From an uncultured Collinsella sp. (GTDB lineage: Bacteria; Actinomycetota; Coriobacteriia; Coriobacteriales; Coriobacteriaceae): a stretch of 64,000 nt of DNA. Positions 8,187-19,156 of the stretch are shown in pieces. The DNA is taken from positions 1-64,000 of the forward strand of contig CATYJU010000006.1 of NCBI GenBank assembly GCA_958407995.1, written 5' to 3'. The notes under the pieces are model-generated. The model was not told where the DNA came from. It did not search any database and was given only the letters and a program-made list of their open reading frames with translations. A program made the translations under genes and the position numbers. Positions within the stretch are counted from its first letter, which is position 1; each line of letters opens with the position of its first letter.

Positions 8187-9835
8187 CGCTGATCACCCTC
8201 GCGCGACCAGGGAAGGCGGATACGCGGGCGCTCGGTCCGCGTTGCACGGTCGGCGACCATATCGCTCCAAGGGCCGACGGCGCACCCCAGTTCCACGAGC
8301 ATCTCGCGCGTGGCCTCGCGCACGCTGGTCGCAAAAGCGCTGGTCTGCCCCACTGCCTCGTCAGCGCGCCCAAACGCCATGAGCGCGGCGAGATCCTGCC
8401 CGCCATCGGCGATACGAATCTTGGAGCTCAACGCACAGGCAATCTCAAAGCGCATGGCGACGTCCTCGTCTGCCTCGCGCGCACCGAACCGGTTGAACAC
8501 GGCGCTCATGCGCGTGCGCGGCACACCTACTCGACTTGCCAGTTCAATGACGCGCGACGCCGATGTCGCGGACGATACCGCCGCATCGCCAACGACCAGG
8601 CAACGGTCGCTCGCCGCCACCGCAGCCGCCACGGCGTCGCCCCAAAAGACCGAGGTATCGATAAAGACCACGTCGGATTCGCGACGCAGAACATCAAGCA
8701 GTAGCTCCACCGGACGTGCCATGAGCTCGGCTTGCTCGGGCGCCGCGACGGGGCCCCAGAGCGTAACGCCCGGCGCCACGCGCATCGATGTGGCCACGAT
8801 ATCCGGCTCGGCAAGCGCGCCCGCCGCCGACGGCTCGATAAGTGCCGCCATATCGCGCGGAGCATCGACGCCTAACAAGTCGTAAAGGTTTCCAAACATC
8901 AGGTCCAGGTCGAGCACGGCGGCACGCAAGCCCAACAGCGACGATGTGTGTGCCATGGTGGCAACGATCGTCGACTTGCCGCAACCGCCCGAACCCGAAA
9001 TGGCACAGATGACCGGAGCTCGATGCTGCGGAGCGGCAGCGTCTGCCGGCGGCATCGGAGGAGGCGGAGCGGGCGTCGGTGGCAGCGTCCCCGTCTCCCC
9101 CGCCGCAACCACACGCTGCGTCCAAGCCGGCATGGCAGCTTGTTCGGTCTGCGAGGCAGGTTCGTTCTGCGCAATCTGCTCATGCTGCATCAGCGACAAC
9201 TCGCCGCACCCGGCAAAGCCCTCAACTTCGTCGAGTTCATCCGCCAGATTCACGCCGTGCACGTATCCCATATCTACAGCCGGGGAGTCGCCAGCATGCT
9301 GCGCCGGCCCTCCAGCGTCATCGTATACAAGGGGGTTCCGGGGGCGCCGACCATGCTCGGCTTCCGCTTTTCCATAATCATCAACACGCGGGCCTCTTGT
9401 AGCGCGAGGCGCCCCGGGTTCCCTATCAACAAAAGCATCGGGCTCAATCGTCATGTGCCGATCGGAATCAACCGCTCCCTCGCCCGCGCGCCCGTTGCCG
9501 CATATACTGTGCGCAGCGATGACCTCGGTCGCCCCTGCGCGAAACAGCCCCTCGATATCCGACGGATCGAGTGCTTCTATCAACACGACCACGCGACTCA
9601 CGCGGCCTTCGGCCGTCAGGCGCGCAACAGTCTTGCGCACATCTTCGGTATCAAACAGAGACGCCGCGATGATGGCAGCCCCGCGGCGCGACGGAAACGC
9701 CCGCGCCATGGAAATCAGCCCGTCCAGGTCACCCACGCGAAGCACCTGTGCACCCGCATCACGGCCCTCGACTTCCCGCTGCAACAGCCCGTAATCGCCG
9801 CACGCGCAGCACGCAAGCCAGATCGCCTTCATCAC
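8183..9835 (-). CDS. tadZ: Tad pilus localisation ATPase TadZ/CpaE
   Basis: A 550-residue protein. The N-terminal 100 residues look like an atypical receiver domain (RVVVLIEALDPSDIEGLFRA). A long low-complexity linker rich in Pro, Ala, Gln and Glu follows (about 105-265), then a ParA/MinD-type ATPase. That ATPase has the deviant Walker motif SGSGGCGKSTIVATM and DLDLMFGNLYDLLGV. TadZ positions the Tad machine at the cell pole in other bacteria. The start is GTG-ATG at the cpaB stop. Confidence 0.82.
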   Translation of the reverse strand: MMKAIWLACCACGDYGLLQREVEGRDAGAQVLRVGDLDGLISMARAFPSRRGAAIIAASLFDTEDVRKTVARLTAEGRVSRVVVLIEALDPSDIEGLFRAGATEVIAAHSICGNGRAGEGAVDSDRHMTIEPDAFVDREPGAPRATRGPRVDDYGKAEAEHGRRPRNPLVYDDAGGPAQHAGDSPAVDMGYVHGVNLADELDEVEGFAGCGELSLMQHEQIAQNEPASQTEQAAMPAWTQRVVAAGETGTLPPTPAPPPPMPPADAAAPQHRAPVICAISGSGGCGKSTIVATMAHTSSLLGLRAAVLDLDLMFGNLYDLLGVDAPRDMAALIEPSAAGALAEPDIVATSMRVAPGVTLWGPVAAPEQAELMARPVELLLDVLRRESDVVFIDTSVFWGDAVAAAVAASDRCLVVGDAAVSSATSASRVIELASRVGVPRTRMSAVFNRFGAREADEDVAMRFEIACALSSKIRIADGGQDLAALMAFGRADEAVGQTSAFATSVREATREMLVELGCAVGPWSDMVADRATRTERPRIRLPWSREGDQR

Positions 9836-10491
9836 TCGTCGCCTCCGCTCTTTTTGCCGCGCGCCGTGGCGGGAATCGTCAAGCTGACCGTTCCCTTGCC
9901 CGAAGCTCCCAGCAGTTCCTTGACGTCTTCGGGGTCAGCCGCCAGCGTCACCCATTCGATCTTGCCCTCGCGCGTGGCACCGGAATCCTCACTGGTATCG
10001 ATTACGTACGCGCCGCACAGCCGATCGGTTACGCCGTCTTTTTGCACATACACATCCACGTAGCTGCCCACGCCCGTGGCGCCGCCGACCGAGTGCTCGG
10101 CATCGACCGCCACCGAAACGGCGACCTTGCCCTTAGGCACCTCGAGCTTGTGGCTCTCGGCCTTGGTGTAGACATTGCAGATCACGGCGTTTTTGGGAAT
10201 ACGCGAAGTCGTCACGTCGCCGCGCACCTGGCGCAGCTCGGTCACCGCGTCACGCGGCAGCAGGCTTGTCAGCCATTCCTGGGTTATGACATTGGTCTCA
10301 TCGAGGGTCTCGCCCACATCGATATCGCGCGCCGCGACGCATACCTCGACGCGATCGCCACCGTACTTGGCCAAGGTCTCAGCCTGGACCTGTTCGGCTT
10401 GCGAGCGGATCGACGAGCCGTAAACCATGCAGAGCAGAGCAGCGAGCACGCCCGCGACCAGACTGATGGCGATGCGCTTGCTCTTGTTCAC
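9832..10491 (-). CDS. cpaB: Flp pilus assembly protein CpaB/RcpC
   Basis: A 219-residue protein if translation starts at the GTG at 10491, which has AGAGGAG six bases upstream. An ATG lies five codons further up without a good ribosome site. It has one N-terminal transmembrane helix (ISLVAGVLAALLCMVYGSSI) and a SAF domain (VEVCVAARDIDVGETLDETN). A C-terminal RcpC/CpaB part follows (VSVAVDAEHSVGGATGVGSY, VDVYVQKDG). This is the first gene of the Tad operon. In a Gram-positive there is no secretin partner, so it probably acts at the outer face of the membrane. Confidence 0.82.
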   Translation of the reverse strand: MNKSKRIAISLVAGVLAALLCMVYGSSIRSQAEQVQAETLAKYGGDRVEVCVAARDIDVGETLDETNVITQEWLTSLLPRDAVTELRQVRGDVTTSRIPKNAVICNVYTKAESHKLEVPKGKVAVSVAVDAEHSVGGATGVGSYVDVYVQKDGVTDRLCGAYVIDTSEDSGATREGKIEWVTLAADPEDVKELLGASGKGTVSLTIPATARGKKSGGDE

Positions 10492-10565
10492 GGCCGCTCC
10501 TCTCATGGCAGTGCCGGGCGAATGCCCGTACCACCATTGTCTGGGCGGTCAGAGTGCAAAGCGGC

Positions 10566-10653
10566 GCAATCGCAATCTTGGTTTTCGATGTCAAACCAAT
10601 CGCTGACCAAAAGCTGACCAGCCCGTCAAGCTCGTGGCAAGGTTTTGGTCAGC
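10566..10653 (-). promoter_or_regulatory. Tad operon promoter region with GCTGACC half-sites
   Basis: On the minus strand a perfect -35 box TTGACA (10589-10594) is followed 17 bp later by a poor -10 (GATTGC). Just upstream are three copies of GCTGACCA: 10602-10612, 10613-10620 and the inverted 10643-10653. The outer two make an 11-bp inverted repeat GCTGACCAAAA/TTTTGGTCAGC. A poor -10 with a dyad beside the -35 suggests an activator site. Confidence 0.45.
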
Positions 10654-10690
10654 ACGTCAGCAAACTGCATGTTTCGAGGCTTTTCCGCAG

Positions 10691-10726
10691 CAAAAAAGCC
10701 GTCTCCTGAACAGTTGGGAGACGGCT
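10691..10726 (-). terminator. Terminator of rsgA
   Basis: A 10-bp stem (AGCCGTCTCC/GGAGACGGCT, positions 10697-10726) is followed on the minus strand by TTTTTT. Confidence 0.85.
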
Positions 10727-10743
10727 GTCATAGGAAAAATCAA

Positions 10744-11928
10744 TTACAGATGAACATCGGGATCGAGCATTTGAGCGCTCACGCGCATGGATGACGCCAA
10801 GTTTTGGAACGTTTCCAGCCGTAGGCTGTCGATCTGCCCGGCGTCCTCGGCCTCGCGAACGGCGCAGCCCGGCTCATGGGTATGTGTGCAATCGCCAAAC
10901 CGGCACGCGCGCGATGCCTCGACAATCTCGGGGAAAGCGCGCGCCAGACCTCGCTCGTGACCCACGAGCGGTAGGCTGCGCAGGCCCGGAGCATCGGCGA
11001 TCACGCCGGCGTCGCCCGGCAGCGCCACCATCACGCGCGCGACGGTAGTGTGACGGCCCTGGTCGTCGCGTTCACGCACACCGCCGGTCGCCAACGTATC
11101 GTGGCCCAGCAGTGCATTGAGCAGCGTCGACTTGCCGGCACCCGACTCGCCCAGAATCATGGCACAGCTCCCGGCAGGCACGCAGGCACGGACCTCGTCC
11201 AGGCCGCGGCCCTCGGCAGAGGACGTCACGATTACGCGCACGTCCGGACCCACCAGGCGGCGCACGCGGTCCAAATCGCGCTCGAGTTCCTCGGCATCGC
11301 AGCGGTCAGCTTTGGTGAGCACCACCACTGGCTCGGCATCGCAGTCGAGCGCCAACACCAGCGAGCGCGCCACGCGGTCGAGCAGCACCTCACCGGCACC
11401 GAGCGCCTGCACGATTAGCACGCTATCCACGTTGGAGCAGAGCACCTGGCGCTCTCCACGGGCGCGGCCGCGCCAACGCTCAAAGCTCGTACGGCGCGGC
11501 AGCACGTACTCAATCACGCCCATATCGTGCCCGGGAGCGCGGCGTACCGCCACACGGTCGCCCACGGCAGGCAGCAGGACCTCGTCCTCGCCGCGCGACT
11601 TGGCAAACCCCACGGCATGCTCGGCGCGAAAGGTGTCGTCGGCAGTGGCCACCAGCGGAAACCCGCGATCCAGGCGTACCACGGCACCGAGCTGCATCTG
11701 CTCGGGCTCCTCGGCATGTGCGCAGAAATCATCAAAGGCAGTCTGCTGGGTTTCATCGACCGGCAGATCATCAAACGCCGGGACATCCTGCAGCGCATCG
11801 AGCCCCGGTACGCTCGCCAACAACTCCTCGGCAGACACGGGCGCTTCGGTCGCGAGTTTCCGACGACGACCGCGCTTAGCCCGCGCCCCCGTCGTCTTTT
11901 TCTTCGCTTTAGCCTTAGCCTTAGCCAC
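10744..11928 (-). CDS. rsgA: Ribosome small-subunit-dependent GTPase RsgA
   Basis: A 394-residue circularly permuted GTPase involved in 30S subunit maturation. G-motifs occur in the permuted order: VVLTKADRCD (G4), TSSAEGRG (G5), GESGAGKSTLLNALLG (G1), DAPGLRSLP (G3). An OB-fold precedes them, and the C-terminal zinc knuckle CRFGDCTHTHEPGC follows. The start is GTG at 11928, with GGGAGG upstream; the frame is open further up. The N-terminus is unusually long, about 90 residues with a Lys/Ala/Arg-rich tail (AKAKAKAKKKTTGARAKRG), likely an rRNA-binding extension. Confidence 0.9.
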   Translation of the reverse strand: MAKAKAKAKKKTTGARAKRGRRRKLATEAPVSAEELLASVPGLDALQDVPAFDDLPVDETQQTAFDDFCAHAEEPEQMQLGAVVRLDRGFPLVATADDTFRAEHAVGFAKSRGEDEVLLPAVGDRVAVRRAPGHDMGVIEYVLPRRTSFERWRGRARGERQVLCSNVDSVLIVQALGAGEVLLDRVARSLVLALDCDAEPVVVLTKADRCDAEELERDLDRVRRLVGPDVRVIVTSSAEGRGLDEVRACVPAGSCAMILGESGAGKSTLLNALLGHDTLATGGVRERDDQGRHTTVARVMVALPGDAGVIADAPGLRSLPLVGHERGLARAFPEIVEASRACRFGDCTHTHEPGCAVREAEDAGQIDSLRLETFQNLASSMRVSAQMLDPDVHL

Positions 11929-11974
11929 AAACGCCTCCCAGCAGCCAAAATCACAACTGAGCAGGTATTTTAAA

Positions 11975-12010
11975 TCAAAAAGAGCTGGCCGGGCAAAGCC
12001 CGACCAGCTC
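11975..12010 (-). terminator. Terminator of the P-type ATPase gene
   Basis: A strong stem GAGCTGG-TCGGGC / GCCCGG-CCAGCTC with loop TTT is followed on the minus strand by TTTTTGATTT. It sits just upstream of the rsgA start. The 12011-12152 stretch before it also holds a small GCGCGAAGCGC hairpin near 12094 of unknown meaning. Confidence 0.8.
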
Positions 12011-12152
12011 ACATACTTTCCCTCAGCTCATGGTCCCGAGAGGTTGTCCGAAGGCCCGACCGCCGAGAGGGGTTTCTTCTGAGCGATCCCGCAGCGCGAA
12101 GCGCGAGGACCAGTGAGGGAGAAAGGGCGTGGGGCGGGCCCGGACAGGTACG

Positions 12153-14834
<2,682 letters not shown>

Positions 14835-14841
14835 ATAGAGT

Positions 14842-14938
14842 CCCCTCCTGGGATTCGGGCCACTCAGCAGATTGATGCCCGATCATAATTCCCAGGAGAA
14901 GGGCAAGGGCTCATCAAGGCTGCCGTGCTGAGCGGCAG
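14842..14938 (-). promoter_or_regulatory. Candidate pseudoknotted regulatory leader of the P-type ATPase
   Basis: In the minus-strand RNA, hairpin P1 (14938-14920: CTGCCG, loop CTCAGCA, CGGCAG) is followed by helix P2 (TTGATG-AG-CCC at 14917-14907 with GGGCATCAA at 14880-14872). Directly after P2 lies TGCTGAG (14869-14863), a perfect 7-nt complement of the P1 loop. An alternative 9-bp helix pairs CTCCTGGGA (14898-14890, in the P2 loop) with TCCCAGGAG (14853-14845), which contains the Shine-Dalgarno. The two folds should compete. It is not a class I can name. Confidence 0.5.
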
Positions 14939-14957
14939 TTGATAGTGGAGCTATGGT

Positions 14958-14998
14958 ACCCCAAAGCGACGCGTCTAGCCAAAACATTCCATCTGGAA
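14958..14998 (-). promoter_or_regulatory. Possible promoter of the P-type ATPase gene
   Basis: On the minus strand TTGGCT and TACCAT are spaced 18 bp apart just upstream of the structured leader. Both boxes match consensus only partly. The rest of the 14999-15180 stretch is AT-rich and shows no gene. Confidence 0.35.
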
Positions 14999-15181
14999 AC
15001 ACGGCACAGGCGCAACGGTGCAGACAGTGTGATGCTCAAGATTGATAAAACGTTTTTTCTTCGGCGCATCATCGAACTAAAATATCGCCCAGATAGCAGC
15101 GGTTAGAACGGTTGGTAAAGTTTTTGCATATACCGTTTTTCCGCAAAAAATGAACTTCTAATTCGGCATACGGTCGATTTT

Positions 15182-15212
15182 TTGGGGTATTCGGTCGGCA
15201 TTTCGTTATAAT
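15182..15212 (+). promoter_or_regulatory. Promoter of pyruvate kinase gene
   Basis: A perfect -10 box TATAAT at 15207-15212. The best -35 candidate is TTGGGG at 15182, with a long 19-bp spacer. It lies 64 bp before the pyk start. Confidence 0.55.
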
Positions 15213-15275
15213 CATCTCAGTTTTATTTCTTATGGTTTATCTATCAGCGCAAGACGATGTCAGATGGAGGTCTGA

Positions 15276-16736
15276 ATGTACAAGCGCACCAAGATTGTAT
15301 GCACCATGGGTCCCGCCTGCGATAGCGACGAGACCATCCGCGAGATGATCAAGGCGGGCATGAACGTCGCCCGTTTTAACTTCTCGCACGGATCCTACGA
15401 CGAGCACCACGGTCGCATCGAGCGCGTCCGTCGTATTTCCAAGGAGCTCGGCATGCCCGTCGGCATCCTGCTCGACACCAAGGGCCCCGAGGTCCGTACC
15501 GGCCTTTTGGTCGACGGCAAGAAGGTTGCCGTCAAGACCGGCGACAAGATCGTCGTCACCGCTCAGCCCACGTCCGAGGATTTCCACGGCACCGCTGAGC
15601 ACATCTCCCTCGACTACCTGGCTCTGCCCTCCGAGGTCGAGAAGGGCTCCCTCATCCTGATCGATGACGGTCTGGTTGCCCTCGAGGTCGAGTCCGTCGA
15701 CGGCCAGGACATGACCTGCGTCGTCAAGAACGACGGCCTGATTGGCGAGCGCAAGGGCGTCAACATGCCCAACGTCAACATCTCGCTGCCCGCCATCACC
15801 GAGCGCGATCGTCAGGACATCCTCTTTGGCCTGACCGAGAACATCGACTACATCGCCGCTTCCTTCATCCGTGACGGCGAGTCCGTCCGCGGCATCCGCG
15901 AGCTTTGCCGCGAGAACGGTGGCGAGCACGTGACGATCTTCCCGAAGATCGAGTGCGCCCTGGGCGTCGAGAACTTCGACGAGATCCTCGAGGCTTCCGA
16001 CGGTATCATGGTCGCCCGTGGCGACCTGGGCATCGAGATCAAGCCCGAGCTCGTTCCCCACATCCAGAAGGAGATCATCGCTAAGTGCAACGCGGCCTAC
16101 AAGCCCGTTATCACCGCTACGCAGATGCTCGACTCCATGCAGCAGAACCCGCGCCCGACGCGCGCCGAGGTTGCCGACGTTGCTAACGCCATTTACGACG
16201 GCACCGACGCCGTCATGCTGTCCGGCGAGTCCGCTGCCGGCAAGTACCCGGTCGAGGCCGTCAAGATGCAGGCCAGCATTGCTCTCGAGACCGAGAAGTA
16301 CCTCCCGGCTCACGCTCCGCTCGAGGTTCCGGCTGACGCTCACGGCACCCGCGTCGTCAACAACGTTGTGGGTATGTCCGCCGTGAACATGGCCACCACC
16401 GTTGGCGCCAAGTGCATCACCGTGCCGACGACCACCGGTCGTACCGCTCGCCTGATCTCGCACTTCCGTCCCAACATGCCGATCTGCGCGTTCTCCCGCC
16501 ACGAGTGGGCCGTCCAGCAGATGATCATGTACTGGGGCGTTATCCCGCACCAGGCCGAGATTACCCAGGGCACCGTCAACGGCACGATCGTCAAGGCGAT
16601 CGAGACCGCTAAGGAGCTCGGCTACGTCAAGACTGGCGATTTGACCGTCGCTACCGCCGGCGATCCCCGCATGAGCGTCCAGCTCGAGGACAAGGTCTCC
16701 TCGACCAACGTCGCTTACGTCGCTCAGGTGCGCTAA
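15276..16736 (+). CDS. pyk: Pyruvate kinase
   Basis: A 486-residue glycolytic enzyme converting phosphoenolpyruvate and ADP to pyruvate and ATP. The N-terminus RTKIVCTMGPACD and the FNFSHGSYDEH motif are typical. LDTKGPEVRTG follows, then the catalytic MVARGDLGIEI and the PTRAEVADVANAIYDGTDAVMLSGESA region. The C-terminal allosteric domain is present, and there is no extra PEP-utilising domain. GATGGAGGTCTGA provides the ribosome site. It is a single-gene unit with its own promoter and a strong terminator. Its codon use is strongly biased towards C-ending codons, as expected for a highly expressed gene. Confidence 0.95.
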   Translation: MYKRTKIVCTMGPACDSDETIREMIKAGMNVARFNFSHGSYDEHHGRIERVRRISKELGMPVGILLDTKGPEVRTGLLVDGKKVAVKTGDKIVVTAQPTSEDFHGTAEHISLDYLALPSEVEKGSLILIDDGLVALEVESVDGQDMTCVVKNDGLIGERKGVNMPNVNISLPAITERDRQDILFGLTENIDYIAASFIRDGESVRGIRELCRENGGEHVTIFPKIECALGVENFDEILEASDGIMVARGDLGIEIKPELVPHIQKEIIAKCNAAYKPVITATQMLDSMQQNPRPTRAEVADVANAIYDGTDAVMLSGESAAGKYPVEAVKMQASIALETEKYLPAHAPLEVPADAHGTRVVNNVVGMSAVNMATTVGAKCITVPTTTGRTARLISHFRPNMPICAFSRHEWAVQQMIMYWGVIPHQAEITQGTVNGTIVKAIETAKELGYVKTGDLTVATAGDPRMSVQLEDKVSSTNVAYVAQVR

Positions 16737-16764
16737 ATCGCACTTGCAAGCACACTTGCATTGC

Positions 16765-16801
16765 AAAGGGCCCGGAAGGCTTTGCCTTCCGGGCCCTTTT
16801 T
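16765..16801 (+). terminator. Terminator of pyk
   Basis: A GC-rich stem AAAGGGCCCGGAAGGC/GCCTTCCGGGCCCTTT with a short loop is followed by TTTTT. The stretch 16802-16980 beyond it holds no gene that I can support. Confidence 0.93.
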
Positions 16802-16981
16802 CTGTGCGCCGATGCCTACCGCACGGCATGACACGCACCCATTTCTTTACCAAAAGCGCGAAATCCGCCCTCCGAGGCCCAAAAAATAAAGCCCCAAGCG
16901 CTAAAAGTGTTCGCCCGGTAGCAAACCCACACCTTAACCGACGCTGCTAAATCGTTTTAGCAAGAGTCAGATCGACCGCGT

Positions 16982-17111
16982 TTTCGGAAGTGCGGGGAAA
17001 AATTGCTTACCCCCGAGCACAAACCCTTTTATTTCAACAAAACCCCTGATAAAGTTGGCTCAAATACCGCTTGTGCTTTGCCTGTTTGTCTTTTTCCCCG
17101 CACTTCCGAAA
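16982..17111. repeat. 21-bp perfect inverted repeat around an 88-bp spacer
   Basis: Arm 16982-17002 (starting TTTCGGAAGTGCGGGG) is the exact reverse complement of 17091-17111. The spacer 17003-17090 has no ORF, and no target-site duplication is visible. It lies 46 bp upstream of the AbiEi/DUF559-like gene, so it could be an operator, a leader hairpin or a small mobile-element remnant. Confidence 0.75.
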
Positions 17112-17157
17112 CCGATAGCCTTTCTAGCCCAAACAACGCTCGAACGATCGGATTGCC

Positions 17158-18231
17158 ATGTCATTTCTCGCTTGCGGACCCACAGCTTTTCAGTACTATC
17201 GCATCCCGCCCCGGATACTAGGACTCTATCCGGCAATCCTGCCGCCCGACCATGACCATCGCTTGGTGCATTACTCAAAACAACCAGTATTTAAAGACTT
17301 GCTCGGCACACCAGTTTGGAGATTCGTGGGCGAAAGAAAACAGCGCGCGAACGGAAAGCTATTTCATAGCCGTCTGCTAACCCAAGAGCCGCCTCCTGGG
17401 TCGTTTAGGCAGACTGAGCATGGGTTTGATGTCACGTCCCCGGAGTTCACACTGCTCAACCTTGCTACGCAGGTCTCGCGCAACCAGTTACTCATGGCTT
17501 GCTACGAGATGTGCGGCTCCTTTGCAGTGTTCACGCCTTGTAAACGGGCGCAGCAGCAGCTCGATGAAGCAATTTCGCTTAAGCTCATTCCGCCCGACTG
17601 TGGTTGGAAACGCGTTGTCGACACCAAGGGCAATGACACCAACCTGTGGAAGCGCCCACCGCTCCTCAGCGCAGCGGATATCGCCGCGTTCGCCAAGCAG
17701 GCCGCAGGCCTGCGCGGCGTTAAACAACTGCGCTGGGCAGCCGAGCACATGACGGGGCAGACCGCCTCACCCTTCGAAGTACAGACCTCCATGCTTGTCT
17801 CGCTCCCCCGCGACGAGGGCGGCATGGGCATCAACATCGCAAACAACGTGCGCATCCCACTCAGCGACGCCGCACGCTCACTGTATGACAAAACCTGCTG
17901 CTACGCCGATATCCTCATAGAGAGCAACATCGACAGCATAGGCGTCATTTTGGAATGCCAAGGCCGCTCCGCCCATGACAGCGAAGCCGCAAGTCTCTCC
18001 GATGCCGAGCGCACCACCGCCCTCACAAGCATGGGCTATGACGTTATCCAGATAACCTATGAGCAAATCAAGGACACGAAGAGCTTTAACAACATCGCCA
18101 AGCTCATCCATAAAAAGGCGGGGCTCCCCTACATCCCAAAGACCGATCAGGAACGCACCACCGCAGAAACCCTTCGACGGGAGCTGTTGGTCAATTGGGA
18201 TGAACTGTTCTCCGTAAAGCCGGCCGGCTAG
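17158..18231 (+). CDS. AbiEi antitoxin-like / DUF559-like nuclease-fold protein
   Basis: A 357-residue protein. The N-terminal part (GPTAFQYYRIPPRILGLYPA, then VTSPEFTLLNLATQV at about 90-105) resembles AbiEi-type antitoxin and transcription-factor domains. The C-terminal part has a PD-(D/E)xK-like pattern of the DUF559/Vsr type: YADILIE near residue 245, then GVILECQGRSAHD, then RTTALTSMGYDVIQITYEQI. The E-x-Q-G-x-x-x-H replaces the E-x-D-G-x-x-H of DUF559. No AbiEii toxin gene is adjacent, so it is solitary. The start ATG lacks a clear ribosome site. Function unknown; a nuclease or defence role is inference. Confidence 0.55.
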   Translation: MSFLACGPTAFQYYRIPPRILGLYPAILPPDHDHRLVHYSKQPVFKDLLGTPVWRFVGERKQRANGKLFHSRLLTQEPPPGSFRQTEHGFDVTSPEFTLLNLATQVSRNQLLMACYEMCGSFAVFTPCKRAQQQLDEAISLKLIPPDCGWKRVVDTKGNDTNLWKRPPLLSAADIAAFAKQAAGLRGVKQLRWAAEHMTGQTASPFEVQTSMLVSLPRDEGGMGINIANNVRIPLSDAARSLYDKTCCYADILIESNIDSIGVILECQGRSAHDSEAASLSDAERTTALTSMGYDVIQITYEQIKDTKSFNNIAKLIHKKAGLPYIPKTDQERTTAETLRRELLVNWDELFSVKPAG

Positions 18232-19076
18232 CAGCTAGCGATCAGAGGGACTGCGGGGACGTCAGGAGCAGCAACGCGAGCCGCAAAGCCCGCCTCGGTT
18301 AGCTCGATGACCTCGGTAAACGTTGCATCGAAAAACTCCTCGGTTAGCAAGCGATACGGCGGATGATCGGGCTCGCCGGGGTTTTCGCGTACAATCTCGT
18401 GCATAACGCCGATAGTCTTGAGCACATATTCTTTATGGATGGGATACTGACCAAAACGCGTCGCCGCAGTATACAGGCGATCGGTCGCGCGCGGAATCGA
18501 AACAATGCCGAGTGTCTTGCCAAACCAGTCAAAGTCGCCTTGCTTTTTAATGCGGAACTCCTCACATGGCTTGCCGCCGTGCGCCTCCAGGTACTGATTC
18601 ACGCGCGTATTCCATACGGTATCGGCCACCAGATGCGACCAGACGCCCAGTGTTAAATCGAGCAGCGACTGCGCCACATCTTCGGACGCAAGCGAGAACT
18701 CACAGGTGCCGGGACCGGCAACCGGCTCGGCATCCTTGTAACGCTGGGGATAGTGCACGCGGTTCAGTCGCTCGCGTTCCTCGATAATCGAGGTCGCTGC
18801 GGCCGGCGCACCGGTGGGCGAACTATTAAGCAACGGTGCCACATAGGTATCCCAGAACTCATGCTCACGAGGCTTAGGGATGGGCTCAGGCTTGGCAAAG
18901 TGCGTAATGCGGTACGGGATGGGATCGGCGATGCCGGGGACCATATAGCCCACGAAGATATCCGGAACCACGCAGCCAAACAAAAAGGCATTGCGGTCGC
19001 GCACGCTATTGGCAAGCGCACCGGTGCGCTCCAGCAAACGCTCCGTCTGAGCGATATGAATGTTCCAGCTTGGCAT
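18228..19076 (-). CDS. Zinc-dependent phospholipase C-like protein
   Basis: About 282 residues from the ATG at 19076, which follows GGGGGTGG; an in-frame ATG lies four codons upstream. The sequence MPSWNIHIAQTERLL, then NAFLFGCVVPDIFVGYMVP, fits the N-terminus of the zinc-dependent phospholipase C / S1-P1 nuclease-like family, where Trp1-like, His and Asp residues bind zinc. GVWSHLVADTVWNTR provides a further H-x-x-x-D motif. There is no signal peptide. Substrate unknown. It is convergent with the AbiEi-like gene, overlapping by 4 bp. Confidence 0.65.
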   Translation of the reverse strand: MPSWNIHIAQTERLLERTGALANSVRDRNAFLFGCVVPDIFVGYMVPGIADPIPYRITHFAKPEPIPKPREHEFWDTYVAPLLNSSPTGAPAAATSIIEERERLNRVHYPQRYKDAEPVAGPGTCEFSLASEDVAQSLLDLTLGVWSHLVADTVWNTRVNQYLEAHGGKPCEEFRIKKQGDFDWFGKTLGIVSIPRATDRLYTAATRFGQYPIHKEYVLKTIGVMHEIVRENPGEPDHPPYRLLTEEFFDATFTEVIELTEAGFAARVAAPDVPAVPLIASC

Positions 19077-19156
19077 AGCCACCCCCATAAAAAACCTGGA
19101 TAACTATACCATCACGGCAAAGCTGCGCGGGCGGCTACGCACGCTCTACGCAGCAA

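Noticed and set aside
12031..12125. Further copy of the 24659/51067 structured element
   Set aside because: It has a small GCGCGAAGCGC hairpin but lacks both conserved loop sequences.
14835..14960. yybP-ykoY (Mn2+) riboswitch before the P-type ATPase
   Set aside because: The characteristic paired loop sequences of that class are absent; the observed fold is a different pseudoknot.
15237..16853. 538-codon open frame opposite pyk
   Set aside because: Shadow frame. Its composition (Asp, Val, Gly, Leu repeats) mirrors the codon bias of pyk.
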